DNA of 45,098 bases from Dehalococcoidia bacterium (GTDB lineage Bacteria; Chloroflexota; Dehalococcoidia; CAUJGQ01), in the NCBI GenBank assembly GCA_035310145.1, contig DATGEL010000055.1:1-45098 (forward strand), given 5' to 3'. The position numbers and the translations under genes are program-made. The notes below the pieces were generated by a model that had not been told where the DNA came from, ran no database searches, and saw nothing but the letters and a program-made list of their open reading frames with translations. Within the stretch, counting starts at the first letter, position 1; each line of letters opens with the position of its first letter. Below, in pieces: positions 37,578 to 45,098 of the stretch.

Positions 37578-38801
37578 ATGACGAACCAGGCGGACCCGGC
37601 GGATGTCGCAGGCCGGGCGGAGCAGATCGCCGCGGGCAGCGACCTCACCTGGGTAACCGCGCCGCTGGCCTCAGAGCGCGACCAGGTACTGGACCGCTGG
37701 ATGGTCGCGGCCAAAAGCCAATCCTTTCACGCGGCGCGGCCGGAGCAAGCGGTCGCCGACCATATCCCGGCCCTCTACGACGCCATCGTCGCCTTCCTCG
37801 CCCGGGGTGGAAGCTCGCGGACGGCGACGGGCGCGGTGCTGGACGACCCCGCCATCCTCGCCGCCGCGCAGCAGCATGCGGACGCCCGCTTCCAGCAAGG
37901 ACTGCAGCCCGTCGATATCGCCGTGGAGTTCCGGCTCTTGCGTCAGGAACTCGTCAAAACCCTGCGCGACCATCTGCCCGATACCGTGCCGGTGAGCGAT
38001 GTCCTGGGCGCCGAGCTTCTGGTGCATGATGCGCTCGATGGGGCGGTCGCCGTGGCGTTGCGGGCGCTGGCGGACCTCGTCGAGACGGTCCGCGAGGACT
38101 TCCTGGCCGGCACCGTGCACGACGTGCGCGGACCCCTCACGCTCATGCGGGCGGCGGCGCAGCTTGCGGATCGACACCTGGCCGCAGCCCCGGCGGATAT
38201 CGCCCGCGCCCGGGACGACCTGGCCCGCATCGTGGCCGCGTCCGCCCGGATGGAGGCGCTGCTGGACGAACTGGTCGATGCTTCCCGCGTCGCGCTCCAC
38301 CGGCTGGATCTGCGGCCCGAGCCGGTGGATCTCGTCGCCCTCACGCAGCGGGTGGTCGGCCAGTGCGGGCCAGAGATCCGAGCCCGGATCCGCCTGGTGG
38401 TGGCGCCGGGCACCGACCCGCAGGGAACCTGGGACCCGGTGCGGCTGGAACGGGTGGTGACCAACCTGCTCTCGAACGCGGCCAAGTACGCCCCGGGGAC
38501 CAGCCCCATCACCGTGACGGTGGCGGGGGCGGGAGAGACGGTCACGCTGCTGGTCAGCGATGAGGGCGTTGGTGTCGCGCCCGAGGAGCTGCCGCGCCTG
38601 TTTCAGCGCTACACGCGGACGGCAGACGTCGAGGCCCGGGGTATCCCGGGTCTGGGTCTGGGCCTCTTCGTCTGCCGCGGCATCGTGGAGGCGCACGGCG
38701 GGCGCATCGGGCTGACCTCGGCGGGACGGGGCCAGGGGTCAACGGTAAAGGTCGTCCTGCCCCGCACCGCACCGGCCGCACCCACCGCGCCTGCCCGCTA
38801 G
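37578..38801 (+). CDS. Soluble histidine kinase with RsbRD-like N-terminus
   Basis: 407 aa from the ATG at 37578; no membrane helix. Residues about 30-170 resemble the RsbRD-type helical sensor domain (VLDRWMVAAKSQSF ... GLQPVDIAVEFRLLRQELVK). The HisKA H-box is FLAGTVHDVRGPLTLMRAAAQ with His181. The ATPase domain has N-box NLLSNAAKYAP, G1 DEGVGVAPEELPRLFQRY and G2 GLGLGLFVCRGIVEAHGG. All catalytic boxes are present, so it should autophosphorylate. Its response regulator is not intact next to it (see 37323). Signal unknown. Confidence 0.9.
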   Translation: MTNQADPADVAGRAEQIAAGSDLTWVTAPLASERDQVLDRWMVAAKSQSFHAARPEQAVADHIPALYDAIVAFLARGGSSRTATGAVLDDPAILAAAQQHADARFQQGLQPVDIAVEFRLLRQELVKTLRDHLPDTVPVSDVLGAELLVHDALDGAVAVALRALADLVETVREDFLAGTVHDVRGPLTLMRAAAQLADRHLAAAPADIARARDDLARIVAASARMEALLDELVDASRVALHRLDLRPEPVDLVALTQRVVGQCGPEIRARIRLVVAPGTDPQGTWDPVRLERVVTNLLSNAAKYAPGTSPITVTVAGAGETVTLLVSDEGVGVAPEELPRLFQRYTRTADVEARGIPGLGLGLFVCRGIVEAHGGRIGLTSAGRGQGSTVKVVLPRTAPAAPTAPAR

Positions 38802-38935
38802 CCAACCGCCGGGCGGGCCGTCCTCGGGTAATCCCCGTTAGCTGGAGATGGACGGCGCCCGAGGCATAATTTAGGTGGGTAGCGCGTCGCGTATCGGATA
38901 CTACATAGCCCTCAACGAGGCCGACGAGGCGATCG

Positions 38936-40195
38936 ATGCGGCGCCTGCTGATCCTGCATCCGCTGCGCCACCGGCCCTTTCGCCTGCTGTTTGCCGGCCA
39001 GGCCGTCTCCGACCTGGGCGACTGGCTCGATCTGCTGGCGCTGCTCTTTCTCATCGCCTTCCGCTGGCGGCTCGGACCGGCGGCGCTCTCGGCGCTTGTC
39101 CTCGCGCAACTGCTGCCCTTCGCCCTAATCGGCTCCTTCGCCGGCGTCCTGGCCGACCGCTGGCCGCGCCGCGCCACGCTCGTCGGCTGCGACCTTGCCC
39201 GTGCCGCGATCGTGCTGGGCCTGCTCTGGGCGCCGAACCTGCCGGCGCTGCTGCTGCTCGTCGCCGCGAAGCTTACGCTCAGCACGCTGTTCGGCCCCGC
39301 GCGGCAGGCAACGATCCGCGCCACCGTGCCGGAGGCGGATCTGCTCTCGGCAAACGCGCTCAGCCGGCTTTCGTTTCAGTCGAGCAAGGTGATCGGCCCG
39401 AGCCTCGGCGGCGTGCTGGTGGCCGTCGTCGGCGCCCGCGCCGCCTTCGCCGTCGATGCCGCGACCTTTCTCGCCTCCGCCGCCTTCCTCGCGCGGCTGC
39501 CGGCACTGCCGCGTTTGCCCGATGAGGCGGCGCAGGCGGCGCCGGCCTTCCGGCGCGAGCTGCGCGCGGGCTTCGGCTACATCCGGCGCAGCCGCGCCCT
39601 GCGCCTGCTGGTCGGCGCCATGACGGCGGAGTATATCCTCGTCGCCGGCAGCGACAGCTCCTCCGTGCTCGTGCTGCAACGGCTGGCGTTGAACGAGGCG
39701 GCGATTGGGCGGGCGATCGGCTGCGCCGGCCTCGGCAATATCCTGGCTTCGATCGCGATCGGGCAGTGGGGCCACCGCCACAACGCTTTCACGATGCTCG
39801 CCGCCGGGCTGATGCTCGCCGGTTTCATCGGCGTGATCACCGGCGGCGCGGCGGCGGCAAGCATCGCTGCCGTGCCGGCGGTGTGGCTCGTGGTTAGCGG
39901 CATCACGGGCGTGGCGTTCGCCGCGATCTGGACGCCGTACGCCTTCCTCATCCAGCGCGAGACGGAGCCGGCGCTGATGGGGCGTGTCTCGGCCTCGGCG
40001 CTGGCGCTCTGCTCGGCCGGCGGTTTGGCCGGGCCGCCGCTGGGCGCGGCGCTGGCAAAGCTGTGGAGCGTCGGCGCCACGTACGCCGCGCTGTACGGCG
40101 TGCTCGTGCTGGTGGGCATCACCGTCTTCGGGCTGATCCCGCGCCCGCGGGCCGCCGCAATCGTCGCCCTCGCCGGCGCACAGGGCGAAGGATAG
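38936..40195 (+). CDS. MFS transporter, EntS/MFS_3-like exporter
   Basis: ATG preceded by GAGG; 419 aa, 12 membrane helices. The start (HPLRHRPFRLLFAGQAVSDLGDWLDLLALLFL) is the typical 'F..L..gq..S.lGd.l' of this exporter group. LIGSFAGVLADRWPRRATLVGCDLARA is motif A, and VPEADLLSANALSRLSFQSSKVIGPSLGGVLV spans helix 5. Relatives export siderophores or macrolides; substrate unknown. A small palindrome GTATC-G-GATAC (38891-38901) lies 35 bp upstream and could bind a repressor. Confidence 0.88.
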   Translation: MRRLLILHPLRHRPFRLLFAGQAVSDLGDWLDLLALLFLIAFRWRLGPAALSALVLAQLLPFALIGSFAGVLADRWPRRATLVGCDLARAAIVLGLLWAPNLPALLLLVAAKLTLSTLFGPARQATIRATVPEADLLSANALSRLSFQSSKVIGPSLGGVLVAVVGARAAFAVDAATFLASAAFLARLPALPRLPDEAAQAAPAFRRELRAGFGYIRRSRALRLLVGAMTAEYILVAGSDSSSVLVLQRLALNEAAIGRAIGCAGLGNILASIAIGQWGHRHNAFTMLAAGLMLAGFIGVITGGAAAASIAAVPAVWLVVSGITGVAFAAIWTPYAFLIQRETEPALMGRVSASALALCSAGGLAGPPLGAALAKLWSVGATYAALYGVLVLVGITVFGLIPRPRAAAIVALAGAQGEG

Positions 40196-40238
40196 GCGGA
40201 CGGGCGCAGGGCCGAACCGGACCGGAGACGAACTCGCG

Positions 40239-40754
40239 TCAATCGAACGCGGCGAACACGGGCACGCCGTCACCGCGGTCGGCGGCCAGCGCGTTGGCGG
40301 CGCAGCGGCGGTAGAAGGGCGGCAGCTCGGCGACGGGAAGGTAGCGCCATTCGGTGTGCTCCTCGCTGAGGCGGATGGCGCCCGGCGCCGGCTCGGCGCG
40401 GAAGAGGCCGTGCAGGCCGCGGCCGGAGGTGTCGCGCTGCAGCGCCACCAGCCGCAGATCGCGCAGCGCCAGGCCGGTCTCTTCCCGCGCCTCGCGGCGC
40501 ATCGCCCGTTCCAGGCTCTCGCCGTAGCCCACGCCGCCGCCCGGCAACTGCCAGAGGCGCGAGTAGGCCGAGCGCAGCGCCAGCACGCGGCCCTGCGCGT
40601 CCGTGATCGTGACGTGCACACCAAGCGCGTAGCGCGGCGAGAGCGCCCAGATCAGCCAGCGCTTCGCACGCCAGGAGAGCGGCGTGCGCCGTAGCAGAAC
40701 GATGCGCCACTCGCGCAGCCGCCGTTGCGCTCGCTCCCGCACCGCAGCCGTCAC
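40239..40754 (-). CDS. NUDIX hydrolase
   Basis: GTG at 40754 with GAAGGA close upstream gives 171 aa; the longer frame has no better start. The Nudix box GGVGYGESLERAMRREAREETGL fits GX5EX7REUXEEXGU exactly. It is preceded by VHVTITDAQGRVLALRSAYSRLWQLPG. A basic, Trp-rich N-terminal helix (LSWRAKRWLIWALSPRYALG) is extra to the domain. Nudix enzymes cleave nucleoside diphosphates linked to another group; the substrate cannot be inferred. Convergent with the MFS gene, divergent from the aldehyde oxidoreductase gene. Confidence 0.88.
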   Translation of the reverse strand: MTAAVRERAQRRLREWRIVLLRRTPLSWRAKRWLIWALSPRYALGVHVTITDAQGRVLALRSAYSRLWQLPGGGVGYGESLERAMRREAREETGLALRDLRLVALQRDTSGRGLHGLFRAEPAPGAIRLSEEHTEWRYLPVAELPPFYRRCAANALAADRGDGVPVFAAFD

Positions 40755-40847
40755 CGTCCTTCGTCCCGAGACCGCCCCCACACGCCTCGTCTGCGGAGAA
40801 GAGGGGAGGCAGGAGGGCGGCTGGAGCCTGCGTCGCGAACAAGCGTT

Positions 40848-40863
40848 ATGCTGAGCGCAGCAT
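40848..40863. promoter_or_regulatory. Inverted repeat between NUDIX and aldehyde oxidoreductase genes
   Basis: ATGCTG-AGCG-CAGCAT, with perfect 6-bp arms, in the 217-bp divergent promoter region. It is a candidate operator; no regulator gene is adjacent. Confidence 0.35.
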
Positions 40864-40971
40864 ATTGCTCTGCGCCACGGGCTGCTCGAACATAACCGCA
40901 GCGTACGCCCACCGACCCCGCGCCGTGCAGCCGCGCGCCGGTGGGCGTCGATCGCGCGAAGGGAGACCGCA

Positions 40972-42837
40972 ATGACCACGGGCCAGACCGAGCGGGCCTT
41001 CAACGGCAAGATCCTCAACGTCAACCTCAGCACGGGCGAGATCAAGGCGGAGCACCTGCCCGATGAGATGTACCGCAAGTATCTGGGCGGCTACGGCCTC
41101 GGCGCCCGCATGCTGCTGGACCGCGTGCCCAGGGGCGCCGATCCGCTCGGCCCGGAGAACATGCTCGGCATCTTCCCCGGCCTGATGACCGGCACGCCGC
41201 TCTTCGGCCAGCGCTATCAGGCCGTGTGCAAGTCGCCGCTCACCGGCGGCTGGGGCGACGCCAACTGCGGCGGCAACACGGGGCCGTATCTCAAGCATGC
41301 CGGCTGGGACGGGGTCATGTTCTTCGGCGCGTCCGAGAAGCCGGTCTACCTGCTGATCAAGGACGACGAGGTCTCGATCGAGGACGCCTCGGATCTCTGG
41401 GGCACGGACGCGATCGAGAGCGAGAAGCTGCTGATGGAGCGGCACGGCAAGAAGTCGAGCGTGGCCGATATCGGCCCGGCGGGCGAGACGCTGTCGCTGA
41501 TCTCCGGCATCTGCAACGACCACGGCCGACTGGCGGCACGCAGCGGCGTGGGCGCGGTGATGGGCTCGAAGAAGCTCAAGGCGATCGTGATCGTGCCCTC
41601 GCGCAACATCATGGTGCAGAACAAAGAGACGCTGGCCGAGGTGAAGCAGGGGCTGCAGGACTTCGTCAAGCCCACGGCCGACTTCTTCCGGACGTACGGC
41701 ACCACCGGCATCACCAGCCGCTCGGCGCACAGCGGCGACTCGCCGGTGAAGAACTGGGGCGGCGTCGGCATCGTCGACTTCCCCAACGTCGAGACGATCA
41801 CCGGCGACGTGGTCAACGCCACGATGGAGAAGCACTACGCCTGCTGGCACTGCCCGCTCGCCTGTGGCGCCGAGTCCAAAGAGTCGGAGAACGCCGAGTA
41901 CCCGTATCCGCGCCACACGCACCGGCCCGAGTACGAGACGATGGCCACCTTCGGGACGATGAACCTGAACAACAACCTCGACTCGCTGACCTACGCCAAC
42001 CACCTCTGCAACGCCTACGGCTTCGACTCGATCTCGGCCGGCGCCACGGTCTCCTTCGCGATCGAGTGCTACGAGAACGGCATTCTCACCAAAGAGGACA
42101 CCGACGGCCTGGAGCTGCACTGGGGCGACGACAAGGCGATCATCAAGCTGCTGGAGATGATGGGCACGCGCCAGGGCATCGGCGCCGTGCTGGCGGACGG
42201 CGTCAAGGTCGCCTCCGAGAAGATCGGCCGCGGCTCGGAGAAGTTCGCCATGCATGTGGCCGGGCAGGAGCTGCCGATGCACGACCCGAAGCTCCAGCCC
42301 GAGTACCACACGACCTACAAGCTCGACCCGACGCCGGCGCGGCACACGCAGTACGAGGGCAACCGCCGCTTCGGCCTGATCCCCGCGGCGCAGCGCGACC
42401 GCACGGTGTCCGAGGGCCGCGGCCCGCACCACAAGGGCGCCTCGGAGTACATGCACGTCGTCAACGCCGCGGGCCACTGCCAGTTCGTGATGATGGCCGC
42501 GAACACGGCCAACATCCCGCAGTGGATCAACATGACCACCGGCTTCGACATGACGCGCGAGGAGCTGCTGGAGGTGGGCGAGCGCATCGCCAACATGCGC
42601 ATGGCCTTTGAGGTACGCGAGGGCGGCAACCCGCGCAAGCGCCAGGTGCCGGAGCGCATGTCCGGCGCGGTCTACAGCGAAGGGCCGCACAAGGACTTCG
42701 GCCTCGACACCGAGACGCTGGAGAAGGAGTACCTGCAGGCCTGCGACTGGGACACGGAGACGTGCAAGCCCAGCGCCGCCAAGCTGCAGTCGCTCGGCCT
42801 GGCCGACGTCGTGCCCATGGTGCACGGCGGGGCGTAG
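40972..42837 (+). CDS. aor: Aldehyde ferredoxin oxidoreductase (tungsten-pterin)
   Basis: ATG with GAAGGGAGA upstream; 621 aa, full family length. N-terminal GKILNVNLSTGEIK and YLGGYGLGARML match AOR. The [4Fe-4S] ligands are Cys-x2-Cys-x3-Cys at about 291-298 (CWHCPLAC) and Cys near 503 (GHCQF), the same spacing as in the archaeal enzyme. Pterin/tungsten-binding segments include LCNAYGFDSISAG. It oxidises aldehydes to acids with ferredoxin, or runs in reverse, and needs W or Mo with bispyranopterin. No ferredoxin, MoaD-like or tungstate transport gene is adjacent. AOR in such genomes may act in amino-acid catabolism or acid reduction. Oxygen-sensitive family. Confidence 0.94.
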   Translation: MTTGQTERAFNGKILNVNLSTGEIKAEHLPDEMYRKYLGGYGLGARMLLDRVPRGADPLGPENMLGIFPGLMTGTPLFGQRYQAVCKSPLTGGWGDANCGGNTGPYLKHAGWDGVMFFGASEKPVYLLIKDDEVSIEDASDLWGTDAIESEKLLMERHGKKSSVADIGPAGETLSLISGICNDHGRLAARSGVGAVMGSKKLKAIVIVPSRNIMVQNKETLAEVKQGLQDFVKPTADFFRTYGTTGITSRSAHSGDSPVKNWGGVGIVDFPNVETITGDVVNATMEKHYACWHCPLACGAESKESENAEYPYPRHTHRPEYETMATFGTMNLNNNLDSLTYANHLCNAYGFDSISAGATVSFAIECYENGILTKEDTDGLELHWGDDKAIIKLLEMMGTRQGIGAVLADGVKVASEKIGRGSEKFAMHVAGQELPMHDPKLQPEYHTTYKLDPTPARHTQYEGNRRFGLIPAAQRDRTVSEGRGPHHKGASEYMHVVNAAGHCQFVMMAANTANIPQWINMTTGFDMTREELLEVGERIANMRMAFEVREGGNPRKRQVPERMSGAVYSEGPHKDFGLDTETLEKEYLQACDWDTETCKPSAAKLQSLGLADVVPMVHGGA

Positions 42838-42856
42838 GCGCCCTCACTCCCCCGTT

Positions 42857-42922
42857 CCCCTCTCGCCCATACACAAGCGGCGGGAGATCCGCCCCCTGCG
42901 CCGAGCGTATGGGAGAGAGGGG
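42857..42922. repeat. Long intergenic C/T-rich inverted repeat, copy 4
   Basis: CCCCTCTCGCCCATAC pairs with GTATGGGAGAGAGGGG (42907-42922) with one mismatch; the intervening 34 bp hold a smaller GC hairpin. It lies between the aldehyde oxidoreductase stop and the hydrolase gene and could also terminate transcription. Confidence 0.65.
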
Positions 42923-42985
42923 TGAGCCTGGCTGAAGCGTTCCGGACGCGATCGGGCCATCCGGCGCGGCCGGGAGGGTACGGCG

Positions 42986-43861
42986 ATGCAGACGCGAGAA
43001 GGCACTTTCGACGCGGCGGGCGGCCTGCGCCTGTTCGAGCACGCCTGGCTGCCGGAGGGCGAGCCGCGGGCGGCGGTTGCCCTTGTGCACGGCTACGCCG
43101 AGCACAGCGGGCGCTACGAGCACGTCGGCCAGGCGCTCGCTTCCGCCGGCTACGCCGTCGAGGCGCTCGACCTGCGCGGCCACGGCCGCTCTGAGGGCGA
43201 GCGGGCCACGGTGCGCACCTTCGGCCTGTACCTGAACGATCTGCGGCGCTTTCTGCGGCGGGTCCGCGAGCGCCATCCCGGCAAGCCGCTCTTTCTGCTC
43301 GGGCACAGCATGGGCGGCACGATCGCCGCGCTCCACACCATCCAATTCCAGCCGGAGCTGGCTGGGCTCGTGCTCAGCGGCCCCGCCCTCACGGCCCGCG
43401 ACCGCGCCCAGCGCCTCACCGCGCCGGTCTTCTCCGTGCTCGGGCGGCTCGTTCCCGGCCTGCCGCTCGCCCGGCTCAAGGCCGAGACGGTTTCGCGAGA
43501 TCCGGCGGTCGCGGCGGCCTACGACGCGGATCCGCTGGTCTACCGCGGCAGGATGCGCGCCGGCATGCTGCGGGCCTTCGTCGACGCATTGAACCGCATC
43601 GATCGAGGAATGGAGACGATCGCCGTGCCGCTGCTGATCGTGCACGGCACCGCCGACGAGTTGGCCAATCCCGACGGCAGCCGCCAGCTCTACGCGCGCG
43701 CCAGCTCCACCGACAAGCGCCTGCGCCTGTACGACGGGCTGGCGCACGAGGTGCTGAACGAGCCGGAGAAGGACGAGGTCATCGCCGAGCTGTGCGGCTG
43801 GCTGGACGAGCGCGCGACACCCGGCGCGGCGGCCGGCGCTGCCGCGCGGCGCGGCGCCTGA
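42986..43861 (+). CDS. Alpha/beta hydrolase, monoacylglycerol lipase-like
   Basis: ATG with GGGAGGG upstream; 291 aa. LVHGYAEHSGRYEHVGQALASAGY (oxyanion hole region) and LDLRGHGRSEGERATV are typical of the monoglyceride lipase/lysophospholipase group. The nucleophile elbow is GHSMGG (Ser near 108), the acid is in VHGTADELANP (Asp near 223), and the His is in GLAHEVLNEPEKDEV (near 254). It likely hydrolyses monoacylglycerols or other carboxyl esters in the cytoplasm. The low-complexity Ala/Arg tail (TPGAAAGAAARRGA) is outside the fold. Confidence 0.9.
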   Translation: MQTREGTFDAAGGLRLFEHAWLPEGEPRAAVALVHGYAEHSGRYEHVGQALASAGYAVEALDLRGHGRSEGERATVRTFGLYLNDLRRFLRRVRERHPGKPLFLLGHSMGGTIAALHTIQFQPELAGLVLSGPALTARDRAQRLTAPVFSVLGRLVPGLPLARLKAETVSRDPAVAAAYDADPLVYRGRMRAGMLRAFVDALNRIDRGMETIAVPLLIVHGTADELANPDGSRQLYARASSTDKRLRLYDGLAHEVLNEPEKDEVIAELCGWLDERATPGAAAGAAARRGA

Positions 43862-44036
43862 TCGCGGCCAGCTCACGCTGCATCGATATGGCCGACCCGC
43901 CGCGCCTGCGGCCCTCGCATGAGCGGCGGGCACGGCCGTTTGAGCTGGCTGCTCCCCGCCATGGGTCCGCAGGTACGGCCCACAGGTGGCGGCAGCGCCG
44001 CACCTTCAGCCCCAGAGCCCCGCTTGCAGATCTCCC

Positions 44037-44058
44037 CTTCCCCTGGAATCGGGGGAAG
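44037..44058. repeat. Intergenic C/T-rich hairpin, copy 5
   Basis: CTTCCCC / GGGGAAG, 7-bp stem and 8-nt loop, 30 bp downstream of the protease gene's stop on the minus strand. The remainder of 43862-44088 shows no gene. Confidence 0.5.
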
Positions 44059-44088
44059 AGGCATGAAGCGGGGGATGAGGGCCACCGC

Positions 44089-45098
44089 TCAGCCCGCCGG
44101 CAGCTGCCCGAGGGTGACCTTCACCTGCATGCTCTGGCCGCCGCGCAGCACGGTCAGCGTCACCGTGTCGCCCGGCTTGCGCGGATTGATCGCCTCCGCC
44201 AGGCCCGAGTCGCCTTGTAGCTGCTGGCCGTCCACCTGGCTGATCACGTCGCCGCGCTGCAGGCCGGCGCCGGCGGCCGGGCCGCCGGGCTGCACGCGCA
44301 ACACCACGGCGCCTTGCTTCGCGTTTACGCCAAGCTGCGCGGCGATCGCCGGGTTCAGCGGCACGTAGCCGATGCCCAGCGAGGGATGCACGACCTGGCC
44401 AGAGCTGACGAGCTGATCGGCGACCGGCTTGGCCGTGTGGATCGCGATCGAGAAGCCGATGCCCTGCGCCTGCACGCCCGGCTCCGCCTGGCCCGCGGCC
44501 AGCGTATTGATGCCCACGACCTTGCCGCCGAGGTCCACGAGCGGGCCGCCGGAGTTGCCGGGATTGATCGGCGCGTCGGTCTGGATGAAGTTCTGGAAGC
44601 CGCGTCCGCCGAGGCCCGTGCGGTTCACGCCCGAGACCATGCCGCCGGTGGCGGACTGGCCGACGCCGAACGGATCGCCGACCGCGACCACGAAATCGCC
44701 CATGCGCACCTTGCTCGAATCGGCGAGCGCGATCTGCGTCAGGTTTTCCGCCGGCACCTGGATCACGGCGACGTCGGTGTCGGGATCGGTGCCGACCAGT
44801 TTCGCCGCCAGCGTGCGGCCGTCGTGCAGCGTGACGGAGATGTCGTCGGCGCCGTCGACGACGTGGTTGTTCGTCACCACGTAGCCTTTGGACGCATCGA
44901 TCACGACGCCCGAGCCGAGCGACTGCTCGATGCGTTCGCGCGGCGCGTTCTGCATGCCGAAAAACTGCTGGAAGAACGGATCCTGCATGAACGGGTTGCG
45001 CACGCGCACGCGGGTCTTGGAATTGATGTTCACCACCGCCGGCGTGACGCGTTCGAGCATCGGCGCGAGCGACGGCATCGGCTGGCCGTCGACGCTCG
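44089..45098 (-). CDS. DegP/HtrA-type serine protease, 5' end outside the window
   Basis: The frame is open to the window edge (…SVDGQPMPSLAPMLERVTPAVV), so the ATG at 45078 is probably internal and the signal peptide lies beyond. The trypsin-like domain has LGSGVVIDASKGYVVTNNHVVDGAD (His), GTDPDTDVAVIQV (Asp) and TDAPINPGNSGGPLVDLGG (Ser). One PDZ domain closes the protein (LGVNAKQGAVVLRVQPGGPAAGAGLQRGDVISQVDG); there is no second PDZ. It is a periplasmic or extracytoplasmic quality-control protease. The PSLAPMLERVTPAVV opening and FQQFFGM segment look like the proteobacterial Deg type, which may indicate transfer; uncertain. Confidence 0.92.
   Translation of the reverse strand, partial: SVDGQPMPSLAPMLERVTPAVVNINSKTRVRVRNPFMQDPFFQQFFGMQNAPRERIEQSLGSGVVIDASKGYVVTNNHVVDGADDISVTLHDGRTLAAKLVGTDPDTDVAVIQVPAENLTQIALADSSKVRMGDFVVAVGDPFGVGQSATGGMVSGVNRTGLGGRGFQNFIQTDAPINPGNSGGPLVDLGGKVVGINTLAAGQAEPGVQAQGIGFSIAIHTAKPVADQLVSSGQVVHPSLGIGYVPLNPAIAAQLGVNAKQGAVVLRVQPGGPAAGAGLQRGDVISQVDGQQLQGDSGLAEAINPRKPGDTVTLTVLRGGQSMQVKVTLGQLPAG

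Noticed and set aside
40846-42825. Minus-strand frame opposite the aldehyde oxidoreductase
   Set aside because: The antisense of a gene with all cluster ligands; no independent support.
1-45098. CRISPR arrays, tRNA or rRNA genes, prophage
   Set aside because: No spaced repeat arrays, no tRNA T-loop/acceptor pattern noticed, no phage structural or integrase genes. The only repeats are short tandem decamers/9-mers, intergenic hairpins and the repeat pair at vapBC.

Overview
The window is high-GC DNA with many GTG starts, no rRNA, tRNA or CRISPR, and gene blocks on both strands. The organism looks like a Gram-positive-type or deep-branching bacterium, and I favour Chloroflexota. The grounds are a GAAC-N4-GTTC LexA box, System II cytochrome c biogenesis, Thr/Pro/Ala-rich secreted proteins, a tungsten-type aldehyde oxidoreductase, and scattered C/T-rich hairpins between genes. 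This placement is inference; no marker gene is present.

Layout. 1-5300: the end of an IS5-family element, whose terminal inverted repeat appears to supply the stop codon of a secreted intradiol dioxygenase; a secreted protein of unknown function; a GMC oxidoreductase; an anti-sigma-like membrane protein that has lost its zinc domain; and a 52-aa membrane peptide. 5400-6120: a truncated SRPBCC gene running into a convergent cupin gene. 6120-14190: a structured leader, two tandem paralogous secreted proteins of unknown family and a 1414-aa IPT/Ig-repeat surface protein. 14340-15220: a promoter, a class I cyclic-di-GMP riboswitch and a secreted CAP/SCP protein. 15450-22170: a short molybdopterin-fold protein, then a minus-strand group holding a di-haem peroxidase, ResC, ResA, ResB and an MFS transporter. 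22465-26540: an MMPL transporter with a CRP-like site, a VapBC module lying between two 0.2-kb direct repeats, and a DUF2231 membrane protein.

26700-29570: a DUF72 protein, small membrane proteins, and a fluoride riboswitch with crcB and a DUF190 gene. 29640-34820: an S9 peptidase gene broken by an in-frame TGA, and a GAF-PAS-GGDEF-EAL protein. 35000-38800: a 37-codon ORF with a perfect ribosome binding site, lexA with its promoter and SOS box, a lone peptide-ABC ATPase, and a decayed response regulator next to a histidine kinase. 38900-45098: an MFS exporter, a NUDIX protein, aldehyde ferredoxin oxidoreductase, an alpha/beta hydrolase, and the 3' part of a DegP/HtrA-type protease.

Working together. 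The cytochrome maturation proteins probably serve the di-haem peroxidase encoded beside them. The GGDEF-EAL protein can make or degrade the ligand that the riboswitch upstream of the CAP protein senses, so cyclic-di-GMP is a likely theme of the secreted/surface gene block. Several loci are decaying (SRPBCC, S9 peptidase, response regulator, anti-sigma N-terminus, ABC operon), which points to a rearranged accessory stretch. The least explained parts are the tandem secreted paralogs with their switch-like leader.
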